Source: Nilaparvata lugens (taxonomy: Eukaryota > Arthropoda > Insecta > Hemiptera > Delphacidae). Taken from it: DNA of 64,000 nucleotides. Numbering within the stretch: the first letter of the stretch is position 1; every line of letters starts with the position of its first letter. Below, piece by piece: positions 52,003-62,639 of the stretch. The notes under the pieces were generated by a model. That model was not told the origin of the DNA. It did not search any database and worked only from the letters and a program-made list of their open reading frames with translations. Location: the NCBI RefSeq assembly GCF_014356525.2, contig NC_052511.1, positions 15,733,942 to 15,797,941 on the forward strand. Reading direction: 5' to 3'. The position numbers and the translations under genes are program-made.

Positions 52003-52849
52003 CTTAGACCAGTTATAGAAAAGATACGCTGGGACGTCTAGCCTGTGAAGCCAACATCTACTGCCATATTGCGACAACAGGACAATACATAGAACAAAAT
52101 ACTGATATTACAAAAGGAATCAATAAGGATTATGAACTGTTTGCCATATGATGCTCACTGAATGCCTTATTTCAGGAGGGACAGAATCTTTACAGTAGTA
52201 TCCCTCTATATCTACAAGACAATTCTATATATAAAAAAGTATGTCACGATTAGGCCATGTAGACACAATATACATGAACATAATACAAGAGGAAAAAACG
52301 ATTTCGACCTCCCATACAGTAGAATGCTGAAAACACAGAGACAGCCTAGAATGCTGAAAACACAGAGACAGCCACATACACAGGGGTTCTGCTTTCATAA
52401 TTACCTGCCACACAATATAAAAAGTATAAGAGAGCCTAAACCATTTGAACAAGCTCTAAAAAATACCTTCTAGACAATCCACTTTATTCACTGAAGGAAT
52501 TTCCAGTGAAGAGTGTGATTCCCTTCCTTGATGTGCCCCTCATCATTGTGATGAAGGTGGTGGAATAAAAATGAAATGAAGTCAGCATTGGATAGAAAAC
52601 TTTTCTGCAGAGTTTGTTTACATTGTTTTCCATAGCTGATTGTGTCTATTTCAGATGGAAGTAAAGTATTATTTTTGGAAATGGTAAACTTCCGCTGTAA
52701 TAGAAATAGAAAACAAATAGTAAACAAACTCTACAGAAGTTTTCTATCCGATGCTGACGTCACGATTGGGCGATATGGCAGTAGATGTTGGCTTCATCGA
52801 CTTTCAGTATAAATATACAATGGGCCGTGTCTATTCTATAACTGGTCTA
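52003..52849. mobile_element. Third TTAGACCAG-family MITE, split by a LINE 3' end
   Basis: Arms at 52003-52072 and 52578-52849 (both with GAAGCCAACATCTACTGCCA or its inverse). The insert at 52073-52577 is a plus-strand LINE ORF2 tail: FRRDRIFTVVSLYIYKTILY, HNIHEHNTRGKNDFDLPYSR, FCFHNYLPHNIK, then stop at 52471, short 3' UTR and an AAAATGAAATGAA tail. A 27-bp tandem duplication is at 52321-52374. Confidence 0.75.
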
Positions 52850-53726
52850 CAGTGAGGTCCACGTTATAATGGCAGTGAAGAAAGATAGGAGAAAAACGTT
52901 GCCAAGTTTCTCCAATTTGCCACTGATTGTACACAGCTGTTACTCAATTCATCCCATTAAATTTGATCTAATAATAATTATTATTTCCTTGATAAAAAAA
53001 TCAATTTCATGTCAAATTTATCAAGAATATTGATTTTTTCATAATTTGATTAAAAAATTGCTTCCATAACTAACATCAGATTTTTATTTATATACAAACC
53101 TGAAATGGTGGCTAATTTAAAAAGCTGTGATACACCAATCTGAATTTCAAAACAACAGAAATTAAGTTATTTGGTGGGTATTCTATTCCAATCTCTTTTA
53201 AAAATGATAGAAAAATAGAAGTCCTTTTTAAAATAAGTAATTTTAATGGGAATGAATTTGATATAACCTTTTAATATTATTTATACCAGTACGAGTCGGT
53301 CTAACCTAAATATGTAGGCTAACTGAAGCATGGATGAAGTCTATGATGATGAGCTATGAACTTTTAAAATGTCATTTCAGGTATTTTAATTCGTGTTTCT
53401 CATATGGTAATGTCTAAAAAATATTTAATTGTTTCAAAAATACATTTTAAATCAATTATACGACTTGAGTACTAAAGTATTTTGATAGAATGAAGAAAAA
53501 AAATGGTGGCTGAGTTACTTTAGTACAGTCTTTGTCAAAAGTAAAAATAAAATATTCTGGCAAACTGACAACATTACAAAGCTAGAGAGAGATAGCGCTA
53601 TCTGTTTTTTTGTATGATAGAAAAGGACAGCAACAGTATTGTCATTATAACAGTATGTCATAACGGGTTATAACAGTATTGTCATTATATCAGCAGTACA
53701 CTGCCATTATAACATGGACCTCACTG
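52850..53726. mobile_element. GAGGTCCAC-family MITE, left half of a large palindrome
   Basis: CAGTGAGGTCCACGTTATAA at the left and CATTATAACATGGACCTCAC at the right are its inverted ends. The 877-bp body contains GTACACAGCTGTTACTCAAT and GTCTAACCTAAATATGTAGG. The next element is the same family in opposite orientation. Confidence 0.8.
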
Positions 53727-53739
53727 AGAGGTAATATTA

Positions 53740-54571
53740 TGAGGTCCACATTATAATGGCAGTATAGGATTGACAATACTGTTGCTGTCTTTTCTGTCAT
53801 ACAACAAAACAGATAGCGCTATCTCTCTCTCTAGCTTTGCGATGTTGTCTGTTTTTCAGAATATTTTATTTTTACTTTTGACAGTGACTGTACAAAAGTA
53901 CACAGAGAATTCTCAATCGCCATTTTTATTTTCTTCATTCTATCAAAATACTTTAGTACACAAGTCGTATAATTGATTTAAAATGTATTTTTGAAACAAT
54001 TAAATAATTTTCAGACATTACCATTTGAGAAACACAAATCAAAATACCTGAAATGACGTTTTAAAAGTATTCATCCATGCTTCAGTTAGCCTACATGTAT
54101 AATAGGTTTAGACCTACTCGTACTGGTATAAATAATATTGAAAGGTTATTTCAGAATTATTTCCATTGAAATTACTTATTTCCAATAGAATTTCTATTTT
54201 TCTCTTATTTTTTAAAGAAATTGGAATAGAGTACCTATCAAATAGCTTAATTTCTGTTGTTTTGAGATTTGAGATTCTGAGTATGACAGCTTCTTAAAAT
54301 AGCCACCATATAAGGATTGTATAAAAACAAAATCTGATCTCAGTTATGGAAGCAAATTTTTTAATCAAATTAAGTTATGAAAAAAATATTTATTCTTGAT
54401 AAATTTGACATTAAATTGATTATTTTATCAAGAAAATGATAATTATTATTAGATCAAATTTAATGGGATGAATTGAGTAACAGCTGTGTACACTCAGTGG
54501 CAAAATGGAGAGACTTGGCAACGTTTTTCTCCTATCTTTCCTCACTACCATTATAACGTGAACCTCACTAT
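53740..54571. mobile_element. GAGGTCCAC-family MITE, right half of a large palindrome
   Basis: The ends are GAGGTCCACATTATAATGGC and TTATAACGTGAACCTCACTA. Read backwards it follows 52850-53726 closely: same CAGCTGTTACTCAATTCATC, same AATTTGATCTAATAATAATT, with small indels. Only about 13 bases separate the two halves. Confidence 0.8.
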
Positions 54572-54576
54572 AGTAT

Positions 54577-55440
54577 AGATGGGAGGTTTGGATCACTTTA
54601 CTGATTCGGTTTAATCGGTCTCGTTCACTACCGCGAGCCAATCAAAAGCCAGGATTTTAACTTCTAACAAGATGGTGCAGTCACGTGACGTGTCTAATAT
54701 TTCCCATAATTATTTGTGACATTTAAAAAGGATTGGTTGGATAGGCGTTTGACTGGTAGTTTCCATTCTGTATCTATTCTGTAACGCTGTGTCCTTCCTT
54801 TCCTGAATCACCCCTCGACCACTGTATACATACAGTACGGAAACTTGGCTAGTACCCTGACGCTAAAATCCGTCATCTTGTTAGGAAGCGCCGCATTGTA
54901 ATAGTATTGATGGTAGGTTCGGATCACTTTAATGATCCGGATCAATTGATCTCGTTCACTGCTACGAGCCAATCAGAAGGCCAGGATTGGAACTTCCCAA
55001 GGTCACGTGACGTGTTTAGTATTGGCGTTATGTAAAAAGCATTGGTTAGATAGGCGATTGATTACAAGTTTCCATTCACACCATTCTGTTCCTATTCCAC
55101 AGTATACATACAGTACGGAAACTTGGCTATACCCTGACGCCAAAATCCGCCATCCTGTTAGGAAGCGCCGCATTTTAATAGCACATAATAAGCATATAGT
55201 AGTGCTTCTTTCCTCTGTTGCAATAGTATTAATGGTAGGTTCGGATCACTTTAATGATCCGGATCAATTGATCTCATTCACTGCCACGAGCCAATCAGAA
55301 GACCAGGATTGGAACTTCCCAAGGTGACGTAACGAGTTTAGTATTGGGGTCATGTAAAAAGCATTGGTTAGATAGGCGATTGATTACAAGTTTCCATTCT
55401 GTATCTATTCTGTTCCTCGACTACCTATTCTGTGCCTCGA
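54577..55440. repeat. Tandem array of about 325-bp promoter-like units
   Basis: GGTTYGGATCACTTTA starts at 54584, 54916 and 55238 (spacings 332 and 322). Each unit carries the GATC-rich palindromic part, GAGCCAATCA (CCAAT box), TCACGTGACGTGT (E-box, absent or altered to GGTGACGTAACG in the last unit) and AAGCATTGGTTAGATAGGCG. Units 2 and 3 also include CAGTATACATACAGTACGG and CGCCATC before the core. The array ends about 110 bp before the ATG at 55553. Confidence 0.75.
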
Positions 55441-55552
55441 CCTCGACATCCACTCCGAACCAGTCACAGACACTGAGTGCGTGTGCGTGCAGTATTGAAT
55501 TGATTGCTTTACTACTTGTTTCATGGTTTGTGAATAGAAAAGGAATAATATC

Positions 55553-55564
55553 ATGGAATCTATT
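55553..55564 (+). CDS. Unknown gene, first coding exon (12 nt)
   Basis: ATGGAATCTATT (MESI) runs straight into a consensus donor GTAAGT. In phase it joins the exon at 58573 to give MESIVKSEPRESEEWLEDM. Upstream, a 4-codon upstream ORF (ATG at 55523, MVCE, stop TAG) lies in the probable 5' UTR, which follows the tandem array. The short exon is inferred from the donor and frame fit only. Confidence 0.45.
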
Positions 55565-55569
55565 GTAAG

Positions 55570-56735
55570 TACCAAGTATTATTATTTATTCATATTGACC
55601 CAAGTTAATTTTTATCATAGGCCTAGCTGTTTACATAGGCTAACATTTTTTCAAGCATCAAATCAGTTACCAAAGGCCTACTTTACTTTCAAATTTAGGC
55701 TACCTTTCATCTTAAACTGCATCAAGTAAATAAAGCATCAACTAGCCTACGTTGTCGTCAGATGAAGAATCGCAGATTCCAGATAAACCGTGTCCGGAGA
55801 TTGAAATTGAATTAATATCTAGGCTAATTGAATTCATCTAGGCTAAAGGTGTCATTCTTTAGTTGGGCCACAACCGATAGGAGAAATCTGTCGAATATGG
55901 CCGAACAAACATGTCTATTCGGACAAGTTTTGCCATCAGCAAAGCTTTTCCAAAAATAAATCAACCTTCAATAGAGCAGCAAACGGAAAAATAAATAAGA
56001 AACATCAAAGACACAAAAAACCAATCTCAAATCCTTCTATGCCTTTTGCCACTGAAACAAAATATTTGTACAGACGTGTTGGTATTATCTTAGCCTCATA
56101 CAAGTCACTAACAATAAGTAGGCCTACTGTAGTTTTGTCAAAAATTCGTTTTCATATATGACTTTTCAACTTTATAATAATAATTATGGACCTCACTATA
56201 TCAACTTTGGCCAAAACAAAGAGAAAATGTAAAAAAAAATCCTAAAACGCTTCGTTTACGAGGTATTTGCCATTTTGTATTTTTTACAAAATAATTTTTA
56301 TCTTCAAAGTTTTCCAACCGATCGCTTTAAACATCGGTAGAAATGTTCAAATAAGATAGATGAACTGTAGAAAAACTTTGTCCAATTCAAAAATTCAAAA
56401 TAGCGGTCATTTTAAACGTTCAATCCAAAATTGAAGGAGAACAGTGATAGAAAAATTTACCAAGAAAAATTTTTTTTAGGAAATTTTATTTACAATCCAA
56501 CACCAAAGAAAAAAATCGGACAAAGCATAACAGAGATACAGAGACAAACAGAGATACAATGAAATGTGTTGTGGAATCAGCACTGCTTTTTAAAGTCCTT
56601 CGCTCTGCATAAAGTGGTGGAAAAACTTAATTTGACAGGGAATATCATTTTCAAATCCAAGGAAGGACTAGCCTATGCTGACTGTAGTGGCTAATGTAGC
56701 CTATTGTAGTGGCTCTGAATGAAATGTTTCTCACA
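55570..56735. other. Intron 1 of the unknown gene, no feature recognised
   Basis: AT-rich. TAGGCCTA-type words are frequent at 55615-55760 and 56110-56130. No ORF or repeat end is supportable. Confidence 0.4.
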
Positions 56736-56738
56736 TTA

Positions 56739-56894
56739 AGGTGCGTACAGATATACGCGCCTCCAACACTCCACAATTGCTCCGATCATGAACGTTATGG
56801 GAGATGTTAGCTCTTCTCGCGTTCCACTCTTGCTCCCCGGTCGATCTGCTCGAGTGACGTTCGATTGCGGAGCAGAGCAAGTCTGTACGCACCT
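56739..56894. mobile_element. Harbinger-type MITE, 156 bp, TSD TTA
   Basis: AGGTGCGTACAGATATACGC at the left is matched by GTCTGTACGCACCT at the right. TTA flanks both ends (56736-56738, 56895-56897). It is GC-rich for the region. Two overlapping ORFs here are artefacts. Confidence 0.75.
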
Positions 56895-56897
56895 TTA

Positions 56898-57595
56898 GAG
56901 AAGGAAGGACTAGAGATAGGACTGAGTATCAACACCAACAAAACCAAGTACATGAAAGTTAAGTCATCTCTGACAAGGAGAACGAATGAGGATTTTGAAG
57001 TTGGCGAATATACATTTGAAAATGTAGATACATTCATATATTTCGGCACAGAGCTCAATCTGAGTAACAAACTCAGCAGTGAAATTAGAAGAAGAATTGA
57101 ACAGGGCAACAGAGCATACGATGCAAACAAAAATATGATTAAATCTTATATCAAGGTGGACTAGAATGAAAACTACAAGTGAAGCATGGGTTCTTAGTTC
57201 ACACAACATTAATGCATTGAGGGTATTTGAAAGGAAAATTCTGAGAAAAACACATGGTCCAATATATGAAGAAGGAGAATGGAGAATAAGGAACAATGCA
57301 GAAGTCAATACCATCTTGCAAGGGAAAGATATAGTAAGGCATATGAAGTCTAGAAGAATTAGCTGGCTGGGCCATGTACAACGAATGAACCAAAACAGAA
57401 CACAGAAACAGATGCTTGTTGGACAAATAGGGAAGGAACCAGGAGAAGAGGTCGCCACAAAACCCGCTGGCTTCAAGGTGTGGAGAAAGATCTGGTGTGC
57501 TTGGGAGTGATAAACTGGAGGGGGCGAGCAGGTGATAGAGATGATTGGAGGCGAATTGTTGAGGATGCCAAGGTCCACGTAGGGCTGTAGCGCTT
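56898..57595 (+). pseudogene. RTE-type LINE, C-terminal ORF2 relic
   Basis: Reads EKEGLEIGLSINTNKTKYMK, then YLG-box equivalent FIYFGTELNLSN, a stop at 57162 where a block is missing, SEAWVLSSHNINALRVFERK, EWRIRNNAEVNTIL, RRISWLGHVQRMNQNR and finally NWRGRAGDRDDWRRIVEDAK near 57520-57570 in another frame. WLGHVxRM and WRxxVxDAK are typical of RTE-clade ends. The 5' part and the catalytic motifs are absent. Confidence 0.8.
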
Positions 57596-57633
57596 CGTAA
57601 GTAAAGTATGATCAGGTTAGAAACTTTTTATAC

Positions 57634-58300
57634 CAGGCGCACACCGACGCAAATTTATTGCGAAGTTTTGTTGCGGTGCGAATTCAATTCAGAGAACTTT
57701 CCGTGCGGAAATTTATTACAATTAATGGTGTAAGTGCTGGCGCAAACAATGTGTTGTGAAATATTTGCTTGCGAATAATTCGCAACTTTTGCTACATGTA
57801 GCATTTGCAGCGCTTTTTTGCGAATTTTGTGGCGAGTTTTGGAACTACACTAGTTTCGTCTGCCTTGTAAACAGTAACAGACATTGCACAACCACAAGTA
57901 GGAAAATAGCGAACACAGAACAATAGGAAATTATTTATACCTATCCAATATTGTATGATCTTAGTCATGCAGATTATAAAAATATAATGATAACTGCCTA
58001 TCCTTCCACAATTGTGGTACAAGAGTATGGTATTCTCCAAATTCAAGTCTATCTTTATTAATGGCATGCACCCACATTTTTCTTGCCTTTCATCTTTTTC
58101 AGAATCTGCCGCCATAGAAAATAATAGTAGGGCTTATGATGAACTTCAGTAAATTGGGATGAAGTAGCCTACAATAGTACCGTAAATTTCAGATGTTAAA
58201 AGTGCTGAACTGTCTGGTTAGGACAACTCGAATATTCCCACGCTCCACATTGCGACTATTTCGCTTCCCAGTGTGCATGCCCCAGCGTTGCAGATATTTC
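57634..58300. mobile_element. TTGCGAA-rich element with loosely inverted ends
   Basis: CAGGCGCACACCGACGCAAA at the left and, inverted, GCATGCACACTGGGAAGCGA at the right resemble each other. TTGCGAA or GCGAAT words are repeated many times at both sides (57655-57835, 58250-58315). A 107-residue minus-strand ORF (57792-58115, MAADSEKDERQEKCGC) inside has no family I recognise. Confidence 0.4.
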
Positions 58301-58572
58301 GCAACGAAAACTTTGTTTGGAAACCACACTCTGAATTCTTGAAAATTCCGTAATGATAATGCACCATATAATTTTAGGCAACATATTATAATGCATCCAA
58401 GTATCAGTTGTAATTAAAAAACTTATCATAGCCGTTTATCTTTAATGGCATTAATACTTTACTTTGATGATAATTATCACATTATAATACCATGGTAACC
58501 TACCCAAGGTATTTAGACTGATTCCAATACTATCAACAACTTTGGTTGAACCGGTTTCTTCTGTTTTTAAAG

Positions 58573-58695
58573 GTGAAGTCCGAGCCAAGGGAATCGGAGG
58601 AATGGCTAGAAGACATGGCATCTGTTGAAGAAGAAATTGACATAGAATACAGCATGTCCTGGCTTGGCAAGCAGGAGGTTCCTAATGAGGAACAG
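58573..58695 (+). CDS. Unknown gene, exon 2 (acidic segment)
   Basis: 41 codons, phase 0 both ends, acceptor TTTTTAAAG, donor GTAACA: VKSEPRESEEWLEDMASVEE, continuing to MSWLGKQEVPNEEQ. It is acidic, with the VKxEP motif often seen in SUMO sites and at the start of insect zinc-finger or BESS-type nuclear proteins. That resemblance is weak and no function is claimed. The joined frame with exons 3 and 4 is open. Confidence 0.6.
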
Positions 58696-58934
58696 GTAAC
58701 AACATTTGCATTAGAACTGTTGAAATTCAATTAATTTTTGCAAGGCAAGGCTATTTTGAGCAATATTTGTATTTTATAAAAAAACATTTTATTAATACAG
58801 TATAAACAATTGATCTTATTAATATAACTACAGTATTTTTTATGTGTATGATAACAAGTATATGTGATAAGTGGTAACAATAGAATATTCTATTCTATTC
58901 CATTATGTTTATCTCTAGATATTTTTATTTCCAG

Positions 58935-59031
58935 GTGTCATCCATCCCTGCTCAAATTAGTGAAACAATCCCACAAAATAAAGACTTGAAGGAAAATGAA
59001 TGCAGAGAAAAAGAAGGACTATCCAACAAAG
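58935..59031 (+). CDS. Unknown gene, exon 3
   Basis: Acceptor TTTCCAG. It reads VSSIPAQISETIPQNKDLKE, then NECREKEGLSNK, ending in phase 1 at AAAG|GTTGGT. The donor is not a strong one. The segment is hydrophilic and probably disordered. Confidence 0.5.
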
Positions 59032-59079
59032 GTTGGTTGAACTATGTCAAAGATTTTGCTCAAACCTAACCTAACAATT

Positions 59080-60545
59080 GTATTTAAAGCTAGTACATTA
59101 TATGACAAGTTATAACAGAATTATTATTATTATTATTATTGAAGGGATGGATTCAAGGATCCAAAGGTTTAAAGAACCCTACACGTCAACCAAAGCTTAT
59201 TGTGTTCCCAAGTAGTATGTTAGTTAGGCAAACCAATACCTGTGTATTTTACAAGAACCAGGAGATTTTCCCTATGCTAACATCCCATTCATCACCTGGT
59301 TGCTTGTCGCAATCCTGTGAGATATGCTTGGCAGTCTCTACAGTCTACAGACTGATAGGTTCTCGTGACCTAAGTGAGTTCCACTCCTGGCCTTCTTTGA
59401 AGGTCCTTCCACTGAGGAAGGGGTCTCCAAGTTGCCTCTAGGGCGCCTCGCTACCCTTGACTCAGCCTCTTAACCCACATTTGTGCCTGGAGTTGCACCC
59501 ATCTCTGGTCTCTTGGGTTTTTTCTTTTTGCCCCTCCGAAACTTTGCAGGGTTGAAAGCCTCTCCTCCTCCAAGAAGTTTTGCCTGAATGTCTGCTCTTC
59601 TTTGAGCAGTAGTCTGAGCAGCTCATCCTTCCTCTTCAGTTGGGATGATGTGATTGAGCTTACATCATACATAGTTTGATCAGTAGATGCCTTCTCAATG
59701 TTGATAGCCTCTATGGAATTGGTAAGAGTATAACAGAATTTACTGTGTTCCTGAAGCACCCATTTTAGATTAAGGAACATGCCCTGATGAGGCATATCCC
59801 GTGGGTTTGAAGGCAAGGGAGTTGCCTTGGGGTTTGGTTTGTTCATGTGGTTCCCACAAACAGCTAGGGAAGTAGAGTCAGCCCAGACAGAGCCCCGCAT
59901 GTCCAGGCAATGCTAAATACTACAGGAAGGCGCCTGGTATCCTGCAGGCACCGTTAGAGACGCCATATAAAAGTACCACCCATCAGCACGGTCCACATAA
60001 CACCTTGGTTTGGCCTAAGAAGAAGTAAGAATAAAGAATATGGCCAAGGAAGGCCGACAGATAGAAAAAACAAATATTGAATGGTATAAATCTAAGTCAA
60101 TGGAAAAAGTGCCATTCTAGAATAGAAAAGTTCCGAAGCATATTAAGAAGGAGAAGATGAGTTTTAGGAGAACGGCTTTGGAAAGGGGGTCTCTTCTAGT
60201 TGCTTCCTACAACAAGCAGGGATACTGTGGGTGTTTTCTGATTTTCAACAAACTTTTGAGTACTTTGTTTGACTCAAAGCTACCCCAACCCACAGGGGCT
60301 ATAAAAGCATAGAAACTGACAATATCTTCATCAGTCTTCTATAAGTTCTATTATTTTGACAATACTTTCAAGTTCTTAAAAAACTCAGTTCAATCAGATT
60401 TAATCTTATGCAATTGTATTTGCTGAAAACATTTTCACAATCTCATTAATGTATTGATGATGATAAGTGCTACATTTAATGCTGTAATGAACGTCAGATG
60501 GGCATGTTAAACTGCCAGTCCTTGCTGATATACAACAGTATTGAG
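59080..60545 (-). mobile_element. Probable retroelement remnant in the unknown gene's intron
   Basis: The minus strand at 59451-59900 has an ORF (149 residues) rich in Lys/Glu, with KRKDELLRLLLKEEQTFRQN and EERLSTLQSFGGAKRKNPRD, gag- or ORF1-like in feel. The region 60190-60310, with CTTCCTACAACAAGCAGGGA and ACTGTGGGTGTTTTCTGA, resembles LINE 5' regions I recall from insects. No enzymatic domain is visible, so the type is unsure. Confidence 0.35.
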
Positions 60546-60547
60546 GT

Positions 60548-60620
60548 CCATTGGTGGTTCAAATTGTATACTTAGGCGAGGTGGTACTCTTCACCAATGA
60601 AAGCCATACAAATAATAATA
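60548..60620 (+). mobile_element. SINE tail
   Basis: TATACTTAGGCGAGGTGGTA, CTCTTCACCAA and AGCCATAC match the 3' end of the SINE at 21480-21558. The tRNA-like head is not found. Confidence 0.5.
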
Positions 60621-60634
60621 TTATATTAATGTTA

Positions 60635-62461
60635 GTCCAGTCAAATGGTCGTTTTTCAGGAAACAGTCCCGAAAGAATTTTTCTCGACGATTCTATATGT
60701 ATTTTGGGGCGTTGAATTCGAATCTGAAATTTGCTGACACGCCAGATGGCGGCTTCACCCCCAAAACCCCTAAAATTTTGGACTTTTTCAAATTTTTCCA
60801 TCTAATCTCGAAAACTTCGAGTTTTTGGAAAAAAATCATTCTTGACAAAATTAAAGATCAAAGATAAAATATCGCGCAGGATTCTAACATTTTTGGTTCC
60901 GGAGATACAAATTTTCAAAATTATGCAAACCTACCACTTCTACCCTATACAACTTGGATATTTTTCTAGTATGGATAAAAAACCACACATCACGTGAAAG
61001 AACAATTAATTCTGAACAGGATTCCTTAGGAATTTTCGAATTTAGTAGTGGGGGGAGGGGAATACACCCAAAAATAGAAAATCATGTCCTACAGCCAAAA
61101 TACTAATTTTTAATTATAATACCTTTTCAAGACCTTCCTAACAAAAAAATACATATCTAGGCTGAAATCATTTCACGAGGGTTATTTTCTATGAGAATCA
61201 CCCGTTAGAAACATTTTATGTCAGTATTTCCTAGTATGTCATAAGGATATGTCAAGGATGAAAACTTTGAACACTTATAACATTTGACAGAATGAGTAAG
61301 ATACATGATAGAAACTTGCGATTGGTCTCAAATGAAAGAAAATTACATGCTCTATAAGCTACGTTGCCTTAAATCCATCTTGCATGACTGTTTATTATCG
61401 AAAACCGGTCGAGACTGTGAAAATGGGGAATATATCGCAAATTTCTTGATTTTTTGAAACAAACTTATCTTACCCCACGATTATATTTTTACAAAATCAA
61501 TTTACCTCACATGAAAGAGGAGATTCTGTTCTTCAAATCAAGACCAAGTAACATTTTTTATCATTTCGGGTTACTGAGATACACAGTTTTGAATATTGGT
61601 ATTGGCAATTTTTCTGTGTTTTTAAATATGGACTAAAATACACTAAAGAAGGAAATTTTATTTTTTCATCAAATTTCAGTTTTGATACTTGATTTTTAAC
61701 CGCCTTGACGAGCTGAGAAGAATGAGCTGTAGTACGAGGAGATCTGATCATTCTGTCAAAAGTTATAAGTGTTCAAATTTTGATCCTTGACGTATCCTTA
61801 CGACATACCCCCCCCCACTAGGAAATAATGAAATTAAATGTTTCTAACGGGTGATTCTCATAGGAAATAACCCTCGTGAAATGATTACAGCCTAAATATA
61901 TATATTTTTCTTAGGAAGGTCTTGAAAAGGTATTATAATGAAAAATTAGTATTTTGGCTGTAGGACATGATTTTCTATTTGTGGGTGTATTCCCCCTCCC
62001 ACCACTACTAAATTCGAAAATTCCCAAGGAATCCTGTTCAGAATCAATTGTTCTTTCACGTGATGTGTGGTTTTTTATCCATACTAGAAAAATATCCAAG
62101 TTGTATAGGGTAGAAGTGGTAGGTTTGCCTAATTTTGAAAACCCCTTGAAAAATACCCCTTTTTTGAAAATTCGTTGCTCCGGAACCAAAAATGTTAGAA
62201 TCCTGCACGACCACTCAATTTAATGGAAATTTTATTATCTTTAATTTTGTCAAGAATGATTTTTTTTCCAAAAACTCGAAGTTTTCGAGATTAAATGGAA
62301 AAATTTGAAAAAGTCCAAAATTTTAGGGGTTTTGGGGGTGAAGCCGCCATCTGGCGTGTCAGCAAATTTCAGATTCGAATTCAGCGCCCCAAAATACATA
62401 TAGAACCGTCGAGAAAAATTCTTTTGGGGCTCTTTCCTGAAAAACGACCATTTGACTGGAC
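60635..62461. mobile_element. 1.8-kb foldback element with arms of about 670-720 bp
   Basis: GTCCAGTCAAATGG at the left is inverted as CCATTTGACTGGAC at the right end. The arms 60635 to about 61300 and about 61740 to 62461 match closely (GGCGGCTTCACCCCCAAAAC / GTTTTGGGGGTGAAGCCGCC, CACATCACGTGAAAGAAC / GTTCTTTCACGTGATGTG). The loop is about 440 bp. The right arm and loop resemble the 5' module of the transposon at 31610-32376. No ORF is credible. Confidence 0.82.
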
Positions 62462-62533
62462 TATGTGTTAACATGTAATATGTGCTCTCTCTCATATCTA
62501 CAGTATTAAGTGAATAATCTTTCAATGTTTCAG

Positions 62534-62634
62534 AGACAACACTACCCACTGCATATGTCAAACTTTATCGCATTAAAGTGCTTGATAGAATTGCCAAAAC
62601 GTTTAACCAGAGGCAGAGCTCAGATTATTATCAT
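62534..62634 (+). CDS. Unknown gene, exon 4 (gene continues to the right)
   Basis: Acceptor ATGTTTCAG, phase 1 start, then ETTLPTAYVKLYRIKVLDRI and AKTFNQRQSSDYYH, ending in phase 0 at GTAAGT. It is basic and probably helical. Together exons 1-4 give 111 residues with no stop, and the rest would lie beyond 64000. I do not recognise the family. Confidence 0.6.
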
Positions 62635-62639
62635 GTAAG

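Noticed and set aside
54577..55440. CRISPR-like array
   Set aside because: Only three long, diverged units without spacers, in insect DNA.
56807..57578. Minus-strand ORFs of up to 204 codons
   Set aside because: They are antisense to the RTE-type ORF2 relic; the hydrophobic look comes from reading A-rich coding DNA backwards.
61911..62561. ORFs of 89 to 103 codons on both strands
   Set aside because: They read through the arms of the foldback element, and similar frames appear in the opposite arm.
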